42,997 bases of DNA from Acholeplasmatales bacterium. Its GTDB lineage: Bacteria > Bacillota_I > Bacilli_A > Izemoplasmatales > Izemoplasmataceae. Location: contig RECF01000056.1 in NCBI GenBank assembly GCA_007694145.1, positions 1 through 42,997 on the forward strand, given 5' to 3'. Within the stretch, counting starts at the first letter, position 1. The number at the start of each line of letters is the position of its first letter. A program made the position numbers and the translations under genes. This document shows positions 22,720 through 32,694 of the stretch, piece by piece. The notes below the pieces were generated by a model that was given only the letters and a program-made list of their open reading frames with translations, had not been told where the DNA came from and did not search any database.

Positions 22720-25155
22720 TTACAAATCGTATTTGGTGTTGATTTCTGCCGGGGTATGTCTCAGCAACATGCCCACGGGCAATACACCGGACAACATGTT
22801 GATCGCATAAATGAGCAGAATACCACTTAAGACACTGAAAATCGATACATGGCCAATCTCGAGTGCTTCGGCAGCACGGAGTGCCGAGGCGATGATATAG
22901 CTCATGAGTAAGAAGCCAATCAAGCTGCTGAAAGTGGTGATGATGGCACTTTCAATGGCGAATCGTTTGACCAAATCACGCTTCTTCGTCCCAAGTGAAC
23001 GGTACACACCAATCTCATACATCCTTGAAATCATCGAAGAGCGAATAATGAAATAAAAGCTTAACGCCGATGCAAGGACAGCAAACGCTGAAAAAATCAG
23101 TGAGCCACGGGAATTTTCGAGCCGGTTCATTTGATACGCGCCGCGGGCAGTAGGATAAATGTACTCCCCGTCAATCCCTGCATCTGATAGATGCCTAAGC
23201 GTCGCGTCGGGATCGGCGCTAAAAAGGAGGCGTTCACGGTCGGGCCCTGAGGTTTGAGCATAGGCAATCCGGTTCAAATCTACGGTTGAGACCATGACGC
23301 GGTTGCTCACAAGCGGGGTCTCTTCTTCAAGAAGATGAAACTTGCCAACAATCTTAAGTTTAATGCCGGCAACCGTAATAGTTCCGTCGATGCTAAGCGG
23401 ATGATTCGCACCGACGATGACCTCAAGCGGATTCTCGATATCACGACCCCCTTCGAGGATGACAACATCCGAACCAAACATTTCCCGGGTCCAGTACGTA
23501 TCGCTTGTAAAGTATGCAATCAGCGCCGGGTCCATGTGGATGACGGGGGCATCATCACGACTGATACCGACAATGCGCACCTGTCGCGATACATGCTCGT
23601 TGATGGGGATGGGAATGCTCATCTGCATAACGGCTTCAGGATGTCGATAATCAAGACCAGCAAGCTCCCAGTTTCGCTTGACTTCACGGTCAATCCACGA
23701 CAAAGATACAACGACCTCAAGGGGGGACTCCGGTAGCCGTCCATGCGCAAGCGCACGTTCGGTTAAGCCGGCAATGGGCGCAAAGTTCGCCTGCAGTTGC
23801 ACGTGGTCGACATACTGATAACTCATGAAGACCCGTGGTAAATCGAATCGTACATCGGTGCCGAAGCTAAGACTGGTCGCCTTGATACTCTCATGAGATG
23901 TCACGGCAAGAAAGTCGTCATAGCTGTCAAAATCACGGTTGCGCACAATAATGGTTTCCTTCGGCTGTTCAAGAAATACGGCATCATCGATGGTCAAAAT
24001 GTTGAACAAGTTCGAGATGGCATAGGCGACAACCATGGCCCCAATCGCAAAACCGACATACAGTAACTTTTGACCCTTGCCGGCCTCAAGTAACTTCTCA
24101 AGGGTTTGCATCAGGATGGCCTTGGGGTTGATAACCGTCCGTTGCTTAGTTGTTTCAAGCGGCTTGAACAAGGTCGCATCGAGCGACTTAAGTGACGGTT
24201 CTTCTGTGGCTTCTTGCAACGTATCACGCGTTGAATCGATGAGGTTGACTTCTGACTTTTCGTCGATCACGACCACTTTTTTGACATCGACAGCACGCAA
24301 GTCGAGATACAACGTTTTGTTTTTCATGATGAGACGGGCGTTGAGTGGGGGACTCTGTGCTTCATCGGTGTATAGGTCAACCTGTATATTATCGGTGTCA
24401 CCCCGGGCGATATGATGGTGCAAATCATGCAAGTAGATGTCGGTTTCCTGCGCAAAGTCAAGTGTGCCGTTTGAATCGTTTGTCCGATCTTCGATGATTC
24501 TACCATCTTCAATTTCAATGATTCGATCGGCGAAGTAATTGGCCAGTTTCCGTTCGTGTGTCACCATGATGACCAGTTTGTCTCGTGAAATGGCCTTGAT
24601 GATGCGCATGATATCGAGTGTGTTGCGGCTATCGAGATTGCCGGTTGGCTCATCAGCTAAGATAATCGCGGGGTTTTTTGCGAGCGCACGGGCGATGGCA
24701 ACCCGTTGTTGTTGTCCGCCTGAGAGTTGGTTGGCTTTGCGTCGTCGGTAATTGTACATGTTGACGGCACGAAGCACCCCTTCAACGCGTCCTTCAATGG
24801 CCTTAGGATCAGACATGCCAAGCATGTTCAAAGTCAAAGCGATGTTTTCATGGACGGTCAGATTGGGCAACAAGTAATAGTTTTGAAATATCATGCCGAT
24901 CTTTTCATTGCGCAGCCGATCGTGAACACTCGATTTGTACTTGTGTACCACCGTTTCCTCATATTGAATGGCACCTTGATGAAAGCGGTCCATACCGCCG
25001 ATGACATTGAGCAAGGTCGTTTTTCCTGAACCCGAATCACCAAGAAGCACGACAAGACCCTGTGCACCAAAGTCAACGGACATGTCATTGAGTACGTGGA
25101 GTGCATTCTTTTTGTTTTTATTGTAGTACTTATGAAGATGCTCGACTTTAATCAT
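22720..25155 (-). CDS. ABC transporter ATPase-FtsX permease fusion (MacB-like), second of a pair
   Basis: An 811-residue fusion. ATPase domain at residues 1-~225: Walker [14 protein letters not shown]-loop FQNYYLLP, signature [16 protein letters not shown], Walker [16 protein letters not shown]-loop MVTHE. After a linker there is one membrane helix (~355-380), a large extracytoplasmic domain (~390-660) and three C-terminal helices with the FtsX phrase [25 protein letters not shown]. This is the MacB/type VII layout, which transmits force to substrates outside the membrane rather than moving them through it. GGTGG precedes ATG 25155; GTG 25164 would abut the preceding gene's stop. Its partner is the next ABC gene, from which it is separated by 9 bases; probably a heterodimer. 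Confidence 0.9.
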   Translation of the reverse strand: MIKVEHLHKYYNKNKKNALHVLNDMSVDFGAQGLVVLLGDSGSGKTTLLNVIGGMDRFHQGAIQYEETVVHKYKSSVHDRLRNEKIGMIFQNYYLLPNLTVHENIALTLNMLGMSDPKAIEGRVEGVLRAVNMYNYRRRKANQLSGGQQQRVAIARALAKNPAIILADEPTGNLDSRNTLDIMRIIKAISRDKLVIMVTHERKLANYFADRIIEIEDGRIIEDRTNDSNGTLDFAQETDIYLHDLHHHIARGDTDNIQVDLYTDEAQSPPLNARLIMKNKTLYLDLRAVDVKKVVVIDEKSEVNLIDSTRDTLQEATEEPSLKSLDATLFKPLETTKQRTVINPKAILMQTLEKLLEAGKGQKLLYVGFAIGAMVVAYAISNLFNILTIDDAVFLEQPKETIIVRNRDFDSYDDFLAVTSHESIKATSLSFGTDVRFDLPRVFMSYQYVDHVQLQANFAPIAGLTERALAHGRLPESPLEVVVSLSWIDREVKRNWELAGLDYRHPEAVMQMSIPIPINEHVSRQVRIVGISRDDAPVIHMDPALIAYFTSDTYWTREMFGSDVVILEGGRDIENPLEVIVGANHPLSIDGTITVAGIKLKIVGKFHLLEEETPLVSNRVMVSTVDLNRIAYAQTSGPDRERLLFSADPDATLRHLSDAGIDGEYIYPTARGAYQMNRLENSRGSLIFSAFAVLASALSFYFIIRSSMISRMYEIGVYRSLGTKKRDLVKRFAIESAIITTFSSLIGFLLMSYIIASALRAAEALEIGHVSIFSVLSGILLIYAINMLSGVLPVGMLLRHTPAEINTKYDL

Positions 25156-25164
25156 AGCCACCAC

Positions 25165-27363
25165 CTACTCCGTTCTCAGCGCCGTGATGACGCTGTCCTT
25201 GAATATTTTCCGGTTGAAGCGCAAGCCAAGCAAGAATGCCAACCCCATCAGGAGCCCAGCCGCAAACAGATAGTTGCCCAAAGTATAATAGCGCAAGTAG
25301 TTTGGAATGGGGGTCTCCACGACCGCGTTTACGGCCCATAAAACATACATGATAACAAAAGCTGTCAGGAAAACACCGATGAGTTCTAAAATGGTGATTT
25401 GATTTAAGTCTTTTTGCGTAGCACCGATTGAACGATAGATGACATAGTCACGTTTTCGAGCCCGCATGATATTGCGTAGGGCAAGATAGGTGAGGAAATA
25501 CATGACCGTCAGCTGGAAAAAGACAGCGATGAAACTTGCAAGACGTTCAAAAATGGTGAAGAGATACATTTCCATGGGTTGATACTCGGCTGGATAGATC
25601 GTGTGATACGTTGATTGATCAAGAGCGGCCATGACACGGCTCGCATCAAAACTATCTTCAACGACGAGGGTCACTTGTGAGGAATCAAGATGAAACAGCG
25701 TCGCGAAGAGATCCGGATGCATCACGACGGCCGGCATACCAAACTGCCCTTGAGAGAAGATGGTGTCGATATGGACCGTTGTTAAATGTTCCTCGGAAAT
25801 AAGTGGATGCAAGATGGAAAGCGCATACGACTGTTCAAGAAACGCGGCTTCGGTTAGACTCGGGGTGTTGAAGTACTCCGGACTGATGAGCAGCGAAAAA
25901 GTTCGTTGGCCGATATGCACCGTGTTCTCTTCAAGCGTTTCATCGAGCCGAATGCTGATATAAGGAATTTCCGCTGTCTTGTCAGCGGTCGCAAACAAGA
26001 GCGAGACGTGTTGTTCGATGGCTTTATATTGCAACAGAGGGTGCTCGAGCGCTTCACGGTGCAAGTAAATGTAATTATGATAGCGGGCAGCGTGAATCCC
26101 GACGACCGTAAAGGTCTGCACCATGCCACTTGGTTGGTTCGCTTCTTGCGGGTCGCGATAGTACCGATCCGAATCAAATGTGAGCCGGACAGTCTCGCCG
26201 ATTGGAATGGCCGCTTCACGGGGCATGACAATTTCTGCGGCGGATTCGGGTACACGCCCCTCACGCAAATCACCCCGCGTCAAACTAGCCGATGGCAGGA
26301 CATAATAGGCACTCCACGTGTCTTCAAGACCTAACCGCAGTTCGAGCACTGGGTCAAAGGCAATGACTTCACGTACTCTGGCATAAGATTGAAATTCAGC
26401 AAGCTCCTCAGGCGTAAACGGTGCCTGATCGCGTCTGAGCACAATCAGTCGGCTCGGGTCGTTGTTGTTGAAAAAGGGATTCCATGAGCCAATATCAAAG
26501 GCGCTAGACGCTTCGATATAGGAACCATAAGTGAACGAAAAGACCGCGACAATGAAAAGACTGATCGCCAAAGTAAGCAACAGTCTTTTCGGCATGGCCA
26601 ATAGATTTCTCGTAGCCATGGCAAGTTTTTCTAACCAGTGCATCCCTTGATGAAGCGGTTTAGGCTGGGTCGGGGCGCTGTCTGTCTGAACAAGCGTCTT
26701 GTCTTCGACCACTTCACCGTCAAAAAGGCGAATCCGCCGAGTGGCTTCGTCTTGAACTTCCTCATAATTGTGCGTCACCATGACAACCAGTTTCTCACGA
26801 CTGATTTCTTTCAAGAGCTTGATGATGTTTTGACCGGCTTTTTTGTCTAAGTTACCCGTCGGTTCATCTGCGACAATAATCGGGGCGTCTTTAGCAAGGG
26901 CTCGCGCAATGGCGACACGTTGCTTTTGTCCACCTGAAAGCGTACTCGATTTCTGCTTGAGCTGTTCTTTTAAACCCACACGCTCAATCAACTCGATGGC
27001 GCGCATCTTGCGGGACGATTTCGGATACCCTTGAATTGTCAAGGCCGCCATGACATTTTGATAGACCGTGTAGGAGTCGATGATGTTGTAGTTTTGGAAA
27101 ATGAAACCGATATATTGACTGCGGTAGTTTTCCCAGTCTTCCTTGCCATAGTAGCTGGTTTCTTCACCATTGACAGAGAGTTCACCCTCTTCGTAGGTAT
27201 CTAGACCACTGATGACGTTGAGTAAAGTGCTTTTACCCGACCCTGATTCGCCGGTAATTACGACAAACTCACCACTGTTCAGTGTCAGGCTGACACGCCT
27301 GAGTGCCTGAACGACGGTCTCCTCACTGCGATAATACTTCGATACGTGCTGAAGCTTGAGCAT
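25165..27363 (-). CDS. ABC transporter ATPase-FtsX permease fusion (MacB-like), first of a pair
   Basis: A 732-residue protein with an N-terminal ATPase (Walker [21 protein letters not shown], signature [16 protein letters not shown], Walker [24 protein letters not shown]), one helix around residues 260-285 ([20 protein letters not shown]), an extracytoplasmic domain, and three C-terminal helices with [23 protein letters not shown]. It has the same plan as its neighbour but distinct sequence, fitting two halves of one heterodimeric exporter or mechanotransmission system for peptides, antibiotics or lipids. Start at ATG 27363 after AAGGTGG; the nine upstream codons lack a ribosome site. It follows the YgjV-GNAT gene by about 48 bases, in the same direction. 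Confidence 0.9.
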   Translation of the reverse strand: MLKLQHVSKYYRSEETVVQALRRVSLTLNSGEFVVITGESGSGKSTLLNVISGLDTYEEGELSVNGEETSYYGKEDWENYRSQYIGFIFQNYNIIDSYTVYQNVMAALTIQGYPKSSRKMRAIELIERVGLKEQLKQKSSTLSGGQKQRVAIARALAKDAPIIVADEPTGNLDKKAGQNIIKLLKEISREKLVVMVTHNYEEVQDEATRRIRLFDGEVVEDKTLVQTDSAPTQPKPLHQGMHWLEKLAMATRNLLAMPKRLLLTLAISLFIVAVFSFTYGSYIEASSAFDIGSWNPFFNNNDPSRLIVLRRDQAPFTPEELAEFQSYARVREVIAFDPVLELRLGLEDTWSAYYVLPSASLTRGDLREGRVPESAAEIVMPREAAIPIGETVRLTFDSDRYYRDPQEANQPSGMVQTFTVVGIHAARYHNYIYLHREALEHPLLQYKAIEQHVSLLFATADKTAEIPYISIRLDETLEENTVHIGQRTFSLLISPEYFNTPSLTEAAFLEQSYALSILHPLISEEHLTTVHIDTIFSQGQFGMPAVVMHPDLFATLFHLDSSQVTLVVEDSFDASRVMAALDQSTYHTIYPAEYQPMEMYLFTIFERLASFIAVFFQLTVMYFLTYLALRNIMRARKRDYVIYRSIGATQKDLNQITILELIGVFLTAFVIMYVLWAVNAVVETPIPNYLRYYTLGNYLFAAGLLMGLAFLLGLRFNRKIFKDSVITALRTE

Positions 27364-27411
27364 CGTGGCCACCTTCTTCTTGTGAATCATGTATTCGGCA
27401 TGATCCGCGCT

Positions 27412-28038
27412 TTAGATTGATTTGACAAATATATCCGGGTTGCTTGCATCAAGTGGTTCGAATCCCATCTTGCAAAGATAACTGTGATGAACCGGGCAAA
27501 GACTGCTAGTACGCAACTGTGTATACCCCATTTTCTTAAACATCGGTATGGTCTTCTTGTACACGTGCACACCGGTCTTGAGATCACGATACGCCGGAGT
27601 AGCAAAATCAAGTTGCACATCCAATGTGGACGCCTCAGCCGCCGCGACGACAAACAGACCGGCTGGGACCATGTTGCGAAGCACAAAGAAAGCATGGCTG
27701 CTTTGTTTAAGCTGCGTGGCGTCAAATGATGATATCTTCGCGATATCTTCGCGATAATAATGGATGAAAGCGGCCGCATAACGGTCGTCGCTTTCAACAG
27801 GCAAGACATCGAAATAATCCCGTGCAGTGTACATTCTACGCAGGTGAAGCACGTTGATGCCAACAATCAAGCCGTTCATAAGTAGCACAGGATACGCCCC
27901 AATCGCATACCCATAATATGTAAACAGCAGCGCACCGACCAAATTGATGATGCGCAGTCTGCGTAGTGAACGCATGAACATCGAAATCAAGATGATCAGC
28001 GACGCGGCATAGCCAATCCATTCCTGCCATTGTTCCAT
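27412..28038 (-). CDS. YgjV-like membrane domain fused to a GNAT-like acyltransferase domain
   Basis: A 208-residue protein with two parts. Residues 1-~75 hold about three membrane helices with YgjV-like features (RIINLVGALLFTYYGYAIGAYPVLLMNGLIVGINVLHLRRMY). Residues ~85-208 look like a GNAT acetyltransferase: LDVQLDFATPAYRDLKTG, KKTIPMFKKMGYTQLRTSS, and a closing LCKMGFEPL. The GNAT domain would face the cytoplasm. Substrate unknown. Strong AGGAGGTG before ATG 28038. It heads the operon with the two ABC genes and lies just downstream of the lysine operon's terminator. The domain split is my reading; a profile search would settle it. Confidence 0.65.
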   Translation of the reverse strand: MEQWQEWIGYAASLIILISMFMRSLRRLRIINLVGALLFTYYGYAIGAYPVLLMNGLIVGINVLHLRRMYTARDYFDVLPVESDDRYAAAFIHYYREDIAKISSFDATQLKQSSHAFFVLRNMVPAGLFVVAAAEASTLDVQLDFATPAYRDLKTGVHVYKKTIPMFKKMGYTQLRTSSLCPVHHSYLCKMGFEPLDASNPDIFVKSI

Positions 28039-28067
28039 CGAGTCACCTCCTGTCTCGTCTGTGCTTG

Positions 28068-28076
28068 ATTATATCA
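28068..28076 (-). promoter_or_regulatory. Extended -10 promoter of the YgjV-GNAT/ABC operon
   Basis: Minus strand TGATATAAT, no convincing -35. Confidence 0.6.
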
Positions 28077-28098
28077 TGATTCACAAAGAGATGCCATG

Positions 28099-28120
28099 AA
28101 AAAGGCCACCGAAGCAGCCT
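28099..28120 (-). terminator. Terminator of the lysine operon (TTCG tetraloop)
   Basis: On the minus strand AGGCTGC-TTCG-GTGGCCT followed by T; the 5' arm begins inside the kamE stop codon. Confidence 0.8.
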
Positions 28121-28886
28121 ATTTATCCGTGGTCATCTTATGGGTCTTGACCCCACGTTCACGTAAAGCTTTCACCGCGAAACTCGCTACGTCAAAGGCA
28201 AACTTGCCTGGCCCGAATCCTGCATCGAACCCGAGCTCCTTAGCGAGTGCATGGCTGATTCGTGGGCCCCCGATGATGACTAGGAATCGGTCGCGAAGAC
28301 CTTCAGCCTCAAGCAGTTCGACGAAGGCTGTCAAATTGCGAATGTGCATGTCTTTTTGGGTCACAGTTTGCGATATCAGGATAACATCGGCACCCACTTC
28401 GAGTGCTTTGTCAAGCAAGACTTCATTGTCGACCTGACTGCCGAGATTGATGGCTTTAATGCCTGCATACCGTTCTAATCCATAATGTCCGGCAATGCCT
28501 TTCATGTTCATAATCGCGTCGATGCCGACCGTATGGGCATCGGTGCCTGTTGAAGCCCCGATGAAAACTAGTGGTTCAACAAACGTATCGCGAATGTATG
28601 TTTCAATGTCGGTCTTGTTCATCGCGGTCTCACCGTGGTCGATGACTTCAAGCGCCTCTAAGTCTATGGTCTGTGTGAGTGTGCCATAAACGATATAAAA
28701 ACTGTATCCTTTGCCAAGCGGACGTTGTTCCGCTACCACGACATCAACAAGATGCATCGCATGCGCAATGGCTTTTGCGGCCGCTTCACCTTTTGCGTCG
28801 CATGGGACGGGTAAAGAAAAACTGACCTGGACTTTGCCATCATGCAATGTATCACCATAAGGGCGAACTTGTTTTTTATTGCTCAT
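28119..28886 (-). CDS. kamE: Lysine 5,6-aminomutase beta subunit
   Basis: Adenosylcobalamin- and PLP-dependent enzyme that moves the 6-amino group of L-beta-lysine (or D-lysine) to carbon 5. The 255-residue beta subunit carries the cobalamin-binding motif D116-x-H118-x-x-G121 (GTDAHTVGID) and the PLP lysine K144 in AGIKAINLGSQ, the same position known for the Clostridium sticklandii enzyme. The C-terminal Rossmann fold has FLVIIGGPRISHALAKELGFDAGFGPG. Its start overlaps kamD by 11 bases. It is the last gene of the operon; the adenosylcobalamin could come from the PduO enzyme at 42.3-42.8 kb. Confidence 0.95.
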   Translation of the reverse strand: MSNKKQVRPYGDTLHDGKVQVSFSLPVPCDAKGEAAAKAIAHAMHLVDVVVAEQRPLGKGYSFYIVYGTLTQTIDLEALEVIDHGETAMNKTDIETYIRDTFVEPLVFIGASTGTDAHTVGIDAIMNMKGIAGHYGLERYAGIKAINLGSQVDNEVLLDKALEVGADVILISQTVTQKDMHIRNLTAFVELLEAEGLRDRFLVIIGGPRISHALAKELGFDAGFGPGKFAFDVASFAVKALRERGVKTHKMTTDK

Positions 28887-30444
28887 CCGGTCTATCCTCC
28901 TTCAAAGCCGTGCACATCGTGTCAAGAACTGGGTTCGCATATAGGGCATCCTTTTGGAACACACCTTCTAATCCCTTACCCTGTGTCCGGCCGCGACCAA
29001 TCCCCGCGAACCGGCCTTTCTCAAGCGTCGCTAACAAGCCTTCCTGCTCAATCACCTCAAGCAATGCGGTGGCTTCATTCAATACCGTCTGAGCACGCTG
29101 TTCAACCAACCCGCCTGGCTTAATTTCGAAAGCGTCGCCAAACGATGCCATCGCCCGCGCGACATAGGCGGCATTATCTAAAGCCAGTGCCCGGTCGCTC
29201 ATGAAAGGGGTGTGGATGGCTTCGGTCATCATCCCTAGCAGATGGATGTCTTGGTGTGTCATCACGGTAACCATATTAAAGAGCGCATTTTGAACTGTCC
29301 CCATGAAAATATCCCCTTTCATGTGCTTTGTCGGCGGCATGTACTTCAGGGGGGCATCGGGAAACAGTTGCCTAGAGAGTTGCGCCTGCGCAACTTCAAG
29401 CAAGAAACTGTCCGGGTGCGCCGGATCGATTTCAAAAGCATGACCCAGACCCATTAAACGACTGGGCATGCCGGCCTTGAGGGCGAAGTGTTCATTGATG
29501 AACTGTGAGGCGATGACTGTGTGGGCGTGCTCATACGCATCCGCCGTTGTCAAATAATTGTCTTCACCAGTATTGATGATGATATCGGCGTAAGCACTCA
29601 AAACGCGGGAAAAGTACTGATCAATCAAGGTCCGTTGCATGTTGATGTCACGGAAAATGATACCATAGAGCGAGTCATTCAACATCATGTCGAGCCGCTC
29701 AAGTGCACCCAGTGCAGCGATTTCGGGCATGCATAGCCCTGAGGCATAGTTGACGAGCTGGATGTATCGACCGTGTCGTGTTCCGGCCTCATCAAGTGCA
29801 GCGCGCATCAAACGAAAGTTTTCTCGCGTGGCGGTCGTGCCACCGAATCCTTCCCGGGTTGCACCGTGTGGGACATAATCTAACAATGACTGACCCGTGG
29901 TGCGAATGACGGCAACGATATCCGCCCCATTGTCAACGGCGGACAAGGCTTGCTCGATATCCTCATAAATATCACCAGTTGCAACGATTACGTACTTGTC
30001 GGGTAAAGGCTTATCATGGGGGTTGATACGATGGTGTCGTCGATAAGCACTTTGCTTGTCGATGGCAGCGCGCACACGCGCAAAGGCTTCAAGCAAGCGT
30101 GTCATATCCGGGGCGCTTTGTGTCATGCATGTAGACAAATCGAGCGTGCCAGCATCGACCGCTTCCGCAATTGCCTGCGGTGTGAGGCGGGTGGTGTTCA
30201 TGGCGTGTGCCATCGCAAAGGCTGCGCCTTTTTCTAGCACCCCGGATGCTTTGAGGTGGTCGATGACAACGTTGGGATAGGGCACATCAAAACGGTTGAC
30301 GCCATCGATTCCTAGCAATCGCAAAACGGTTCGCTCAACCGCTACCGTTGAATACTGTTCTAGGTGATGATGGACATCCTCAGCAATCTTTCTTGCGGCG
30401 GCGCGACAACGATTGATTTGTCGGCTGTCTAAGTTGAGATACAT
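28876..30444 (-). CDS. kamD: Lysine 5,6-aminomutase alpha subunit
   Basis: The 522-residue TIM-barrel subunit pairs with KamE and binds substrate and PLP/adenosyl parts. Visible family phrases: RRHHRINPHDKPLPDKYVIV near residue 150, GADIVAVIRTTGQSLLDYVPHGATREGFGGTTATRENF, RYIQLVNYASGLCMPEIA, MLNDSLYGIIFRDINMQRTLIDQYFSR and MPPTKHMKGDIF. Start at ATG 30444, 9-10 bases after AAAGGA; the open frame extends six codons further. It begins 4 bases after kamB. Length equals the usual ~516-520 residues, with no damage. Confidence 0.95.
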   Translation of the reverse strand: MYLNLDSRQINRCRAAARKIAEDVHHHLEQYSTVAVERTVLRLLGIDGVNRFDVPYPNVVIDHLKASGVLEKGAAFAMAHAMNTTRLTPQAIAEAVDAGTLDLSTCMTQSAPDMTRLLEAFARVRAAIDKQSAYRRHHRINPHDKPLPDKYVIVATGDIYEDIEQALSAVDNGADIVAVIRTTGQSLLDYVPHGATREGFGGTTATRENFRLMRAALDEAGTRHGRYIQLVNYASGLCMPEIAALGALERLDMMLNDSLYGIIFRDINMQRTLIDQYFSRVLSAYADIIINTGEDNYLTTADAYEHAHTVIASQFINEHFALKAGMPSRLMGLGHAFEIDPAHPDSFLLEVAQAQLSRQLFPDAPLKYMPPTKHMKGDIFMGTVQNALFNMVTVMTHQDIHLLGMMTEAIHTPFMSDRALALDNAAYVARAMASFGDAFEIKPGGLVEQRAQTVLNEATALLEVIEQEGLLATLEKGRFAGIGRGRTQGKGLEGVFQKDALYANPVLDTMCTALKEDRPDEQ

Positions 30445-30448
30445 GGTG

Positions 30449-31438
30449 TCACGTCCTTTCAAGCACGTTATAAACAGGGGTCTTCAGTGCCGTCACCGCA
30501 GCCGTGTAAAAGTGCGCAGCCTCATAGTGATGGCCCGTCGGACTCCAAGGATTGAGGGTGATGGCCAGCAATGGGCAACGGCGTGTGACATAAGCGGATA
30601 CGCCCAAATGATCAAAGACGGCGAACTCTTGCAAAGACAGCGTATATTTGGTTGCATCCTCAGCCACAATGTTAAACCCGCCGAGACGGTGATCCCGCAA
30701 AAAAGACGTCAACCGTGAGGTGATAGCACCGCGCACATATAGCGTACCCCCGCGTATTAAGCGGTCCTTGATGGTTGTCAGGACTCGATAGTCTTTTTTC
30801 AACCAAACAAGGTCGCCCTCTGCATCGTGATAGGCAAGACGCATCTCAGCAGGCCAGCGTGGTAGGTCCGAAAACGTCGGCAACGCAAACAAACGTTCGA
30901 CATGGGCCGGCTTCTTGATGGTTTCCGCCATGTCAGGTGAAACCGCGGCACCGGTCGCAAGCACCATGCCCGACATGGATTTGATGCCGGCAAATGTCCG
31001 CCGCTCAAGCGCCCCGTCAATGAGCACGTGGGGGTGATACGCTTGTAGGTGTTCGATCACGCTCTGCAAATCACGGTTGGTCGTTGGACCGGCCACACAC
31101 ACCGTACCCGCTCGCCTGACACGGACGATACATACCGGCCCAAGCGCCGTTTGAAACGGTGTTTCTTCAAGCACTGTCACGGTGGCTGTCGCTGCGGACA
31201 AGGTGCTGCGTGCGGTGGCGATGACCATCCCAGCAACCGTGTCGATGGCCGGTTTGGGCAAGCCCGTCAATTGGTCGATACTTTCTCCGTCAAGGCCGAT
31301 ACTCGTCAAAGCGACCTGTCCAGAAAAAAGCTGGATGACATGATTCAGCGTGGTCGTCTTGCCTGTATTTTTGGCCATGCCGGCAAAACCGATGACCGGG
31401 TAGGCCTCAAGACTCGTTTTCACGACGTAACCGTTCAT
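30449..31438 (-). CDS. kamB: KamB-like lysine 5,6-aminomutase reactivase subunit
   Basis: A 329-residue protein with an early P-loop, GFAGMAKNTGKTTTLNH (residues ~18-34). Further phrases are DGALERRTFAGIKSMSGMVLATGAAVSPDM and a C-terminal segment FVAEDATKYTLS-like (NIVAEDATKYTLSLQEFAVFD split by my reading). Size, P-loop and position between kamA and kamD match the protein named KamB in lysine fermenters, thought to help reactivate the aminomutase by exchanging damaged cobalamin. Its usual partner KamC, a MutS-like ATPase, is missing from this operon. The start at ATG 31438 has no recognisable ribosome site, but it lies 32 bases inside the end of kamA, so translation is probably coupled. Confidence 0.82.
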   Translation of the reverse strand: MNGYVVKTSLEAYPVIGFAGMAKNTGKTTTLNHVIQLFSGQVALTSIGLDGESIDQLTGLPKPAIDTVAGMVIATARSTLSAATATVTVLEETPFQTALGPVCIVRVRRAGTVCVAGPTTNRDLQSVIEHLQAYHPHVLIDGALERRTFAGIKSMSGMVLATGAAVSPDMAETIKKPAHVERLFALPTFSDLPRWPAEMRLAYHDAEGDLVWLKKDYRVLTTIKDRLIRGGTLYVRGAITSRLTSFLRDHRLGGFNIVAEDATKYTLSLQEFAVFDHLGVSAYVTRRCPLLAITLNPWSPTGHHYEAAHFYTAAVTALKTPVYNVLERT

Positions 31439-32681
31439 TACGGTTCAAATGGGCAGGCTCAAGGGCGACCCGCGCACCTTGCAACAGACCGCTGACACCT
31501 TCTGTAATCGTATCCTGACAGTCCGCACATTGACAATCCGATGCATAATGTTTCGGTTCGCTGTATGTGCTGATCACACCTTCGTAGTTGCGAAGCACCA
31601 CTTTGCCAGGCGCTTGTGAAATCACATATTGTGGCATGACAGGAATCTTGCCACCTCCACCTGGTGCATCCACGACAAAAGTTGGCACAGCGAAGCCACT
31701 GACATGGCCACGAAGACCTTCGATGATCTCGATGCCTTTGGAAATCGTGGTGCGGAAGTGTTCGATTCCGGTTGAAAGGTCGCATTGGTATAGATAATAG
31801 GGTCGCACACGATGGGCGACGAGATTTCTGATGAGGCGTCGCATGATGTGCACACAGTCATTGACACCGCGCAAGAGAACCGACTGATTGCCAAGCGGTA
31901 TCCCGGCATCGGCGAGCAAGGCAAGCGCTTTGGCGGATTCAGGCGTCATTTCATCTGGATGGTTGAAATGCGTGTTGACCCAAATCGGATGATACCGTTT
32001 CAACATGTCGACGAGTTCGGGTGTGATGCGTTGCGGCATCACCACAGGTGTGCGGGACCCAAGACGTATCACTTCGACATGTTCAATGGCCCGTAAGCGC
32101 CGGATGATCCATTCAAGACGTTGATCGCTCACCAGTAACGCATCGCCGCCGCTGAGCAAAACATCCTTGATGGCTGGGGTAGCGGCGATATACTCAAGCG
32201 CCGCTTCAAGACGGTCTTCGGACATGTTGGCATCTTTCATGCCGGCGAAACGACGCCGGGTACAATGACGACAGTACATGCTGCACATGTCCGTAATCAA
32301 GAAGAGTACCCGGTCGGGGTAGCGATGGGTCAAGCCCGGTACGGGTGAGTCATGATCTTCGGCCAGCGGGTCATGCAAATCATGTTGTCCGACGGTCAGT
32401 TCGTTGCCAAGGGGAACGGCTTGAAGTCGAATGGGACACTGCACATCATCGGGATTGATCAACGTGAGGTAATACGGTGTGATCGCCATGCGAAAACGAC
32501 CGAGCACCTCGCCAATCAAAGCTTCCTCCCGTTCACTTAAAGTCAAGTATGACTTGAGCGCATCAACCGATGTGATGCGATGGCGCGTCTGCCAATGCCA
32601 ATCATTCCACTCGGCATCGCTCACATCAGGAAAATAACGCTGGCGCCGCGCAAGATGGGTCGTATTCTGATGTCGTTTCAT
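31407..32681 (-). CDS. kamA: L-lysine 2,3-aminomutase
   Basis: Radical-SAM, PLP-dependent first step of lysine fermentation: L-lysine to L-beta-lysine. The 424-residue protein has the cluster motif C133-x3-C137-x2-C140 (DMCSMYCRHCTRRR), the SAM/substrate region LLSGGDALLVSDQRLEWII, the PLP lysine in DAPGGGGKIPVMPQYV, and a C-terminal cysteine pair CQCADC that binds zinc in the clostridial enzyme. That tail and full length separate it from EpmB. ATG 32681 is eight bases after GAGGAGG; the longer open frame overlaps kdd out of phase. It lies 13 bases after kdd. Confidence 0.96.
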   Translation of the reverse strand: MKRHQNTTHLARRQRYFPDVSDAEWNDWHWQTRHRITSVDALKSYLTLSEREEALIGEVLGRFRMAITPYYLTLINPDDVQCPIRLQAVPLGNELTVGQHDLHDPLAEDHDSPVPGLTHRYPDRVLFLITDMCSMYCRHCTRRRFAGMKDANMSEDRLEAALEYIAATPAIKDVLLSGGDALLVSDQRLEWIIRRLRAIEHVEVIRLGSRTPVVMPQRITPELVDMLKRYHPIWVNTHFNHPDEMTPESAKALALLADAGIPLGNQSVLLRGVNDCVHIMRRLIRNLVAHRVRPYYLYQCDLSTGIEHFRTTISKGIEIIEGLRGHVSGFAVPTFVVDAPGGGGKIPVMPQYVISQAPGKVVLRNYEGVISTYSEPKHYASDCQCADCQDTITEGVSGLLQGARVALEPAHLNRNERLRRENES

Positions 32682-32694
32682 GGACCGAACCTCC

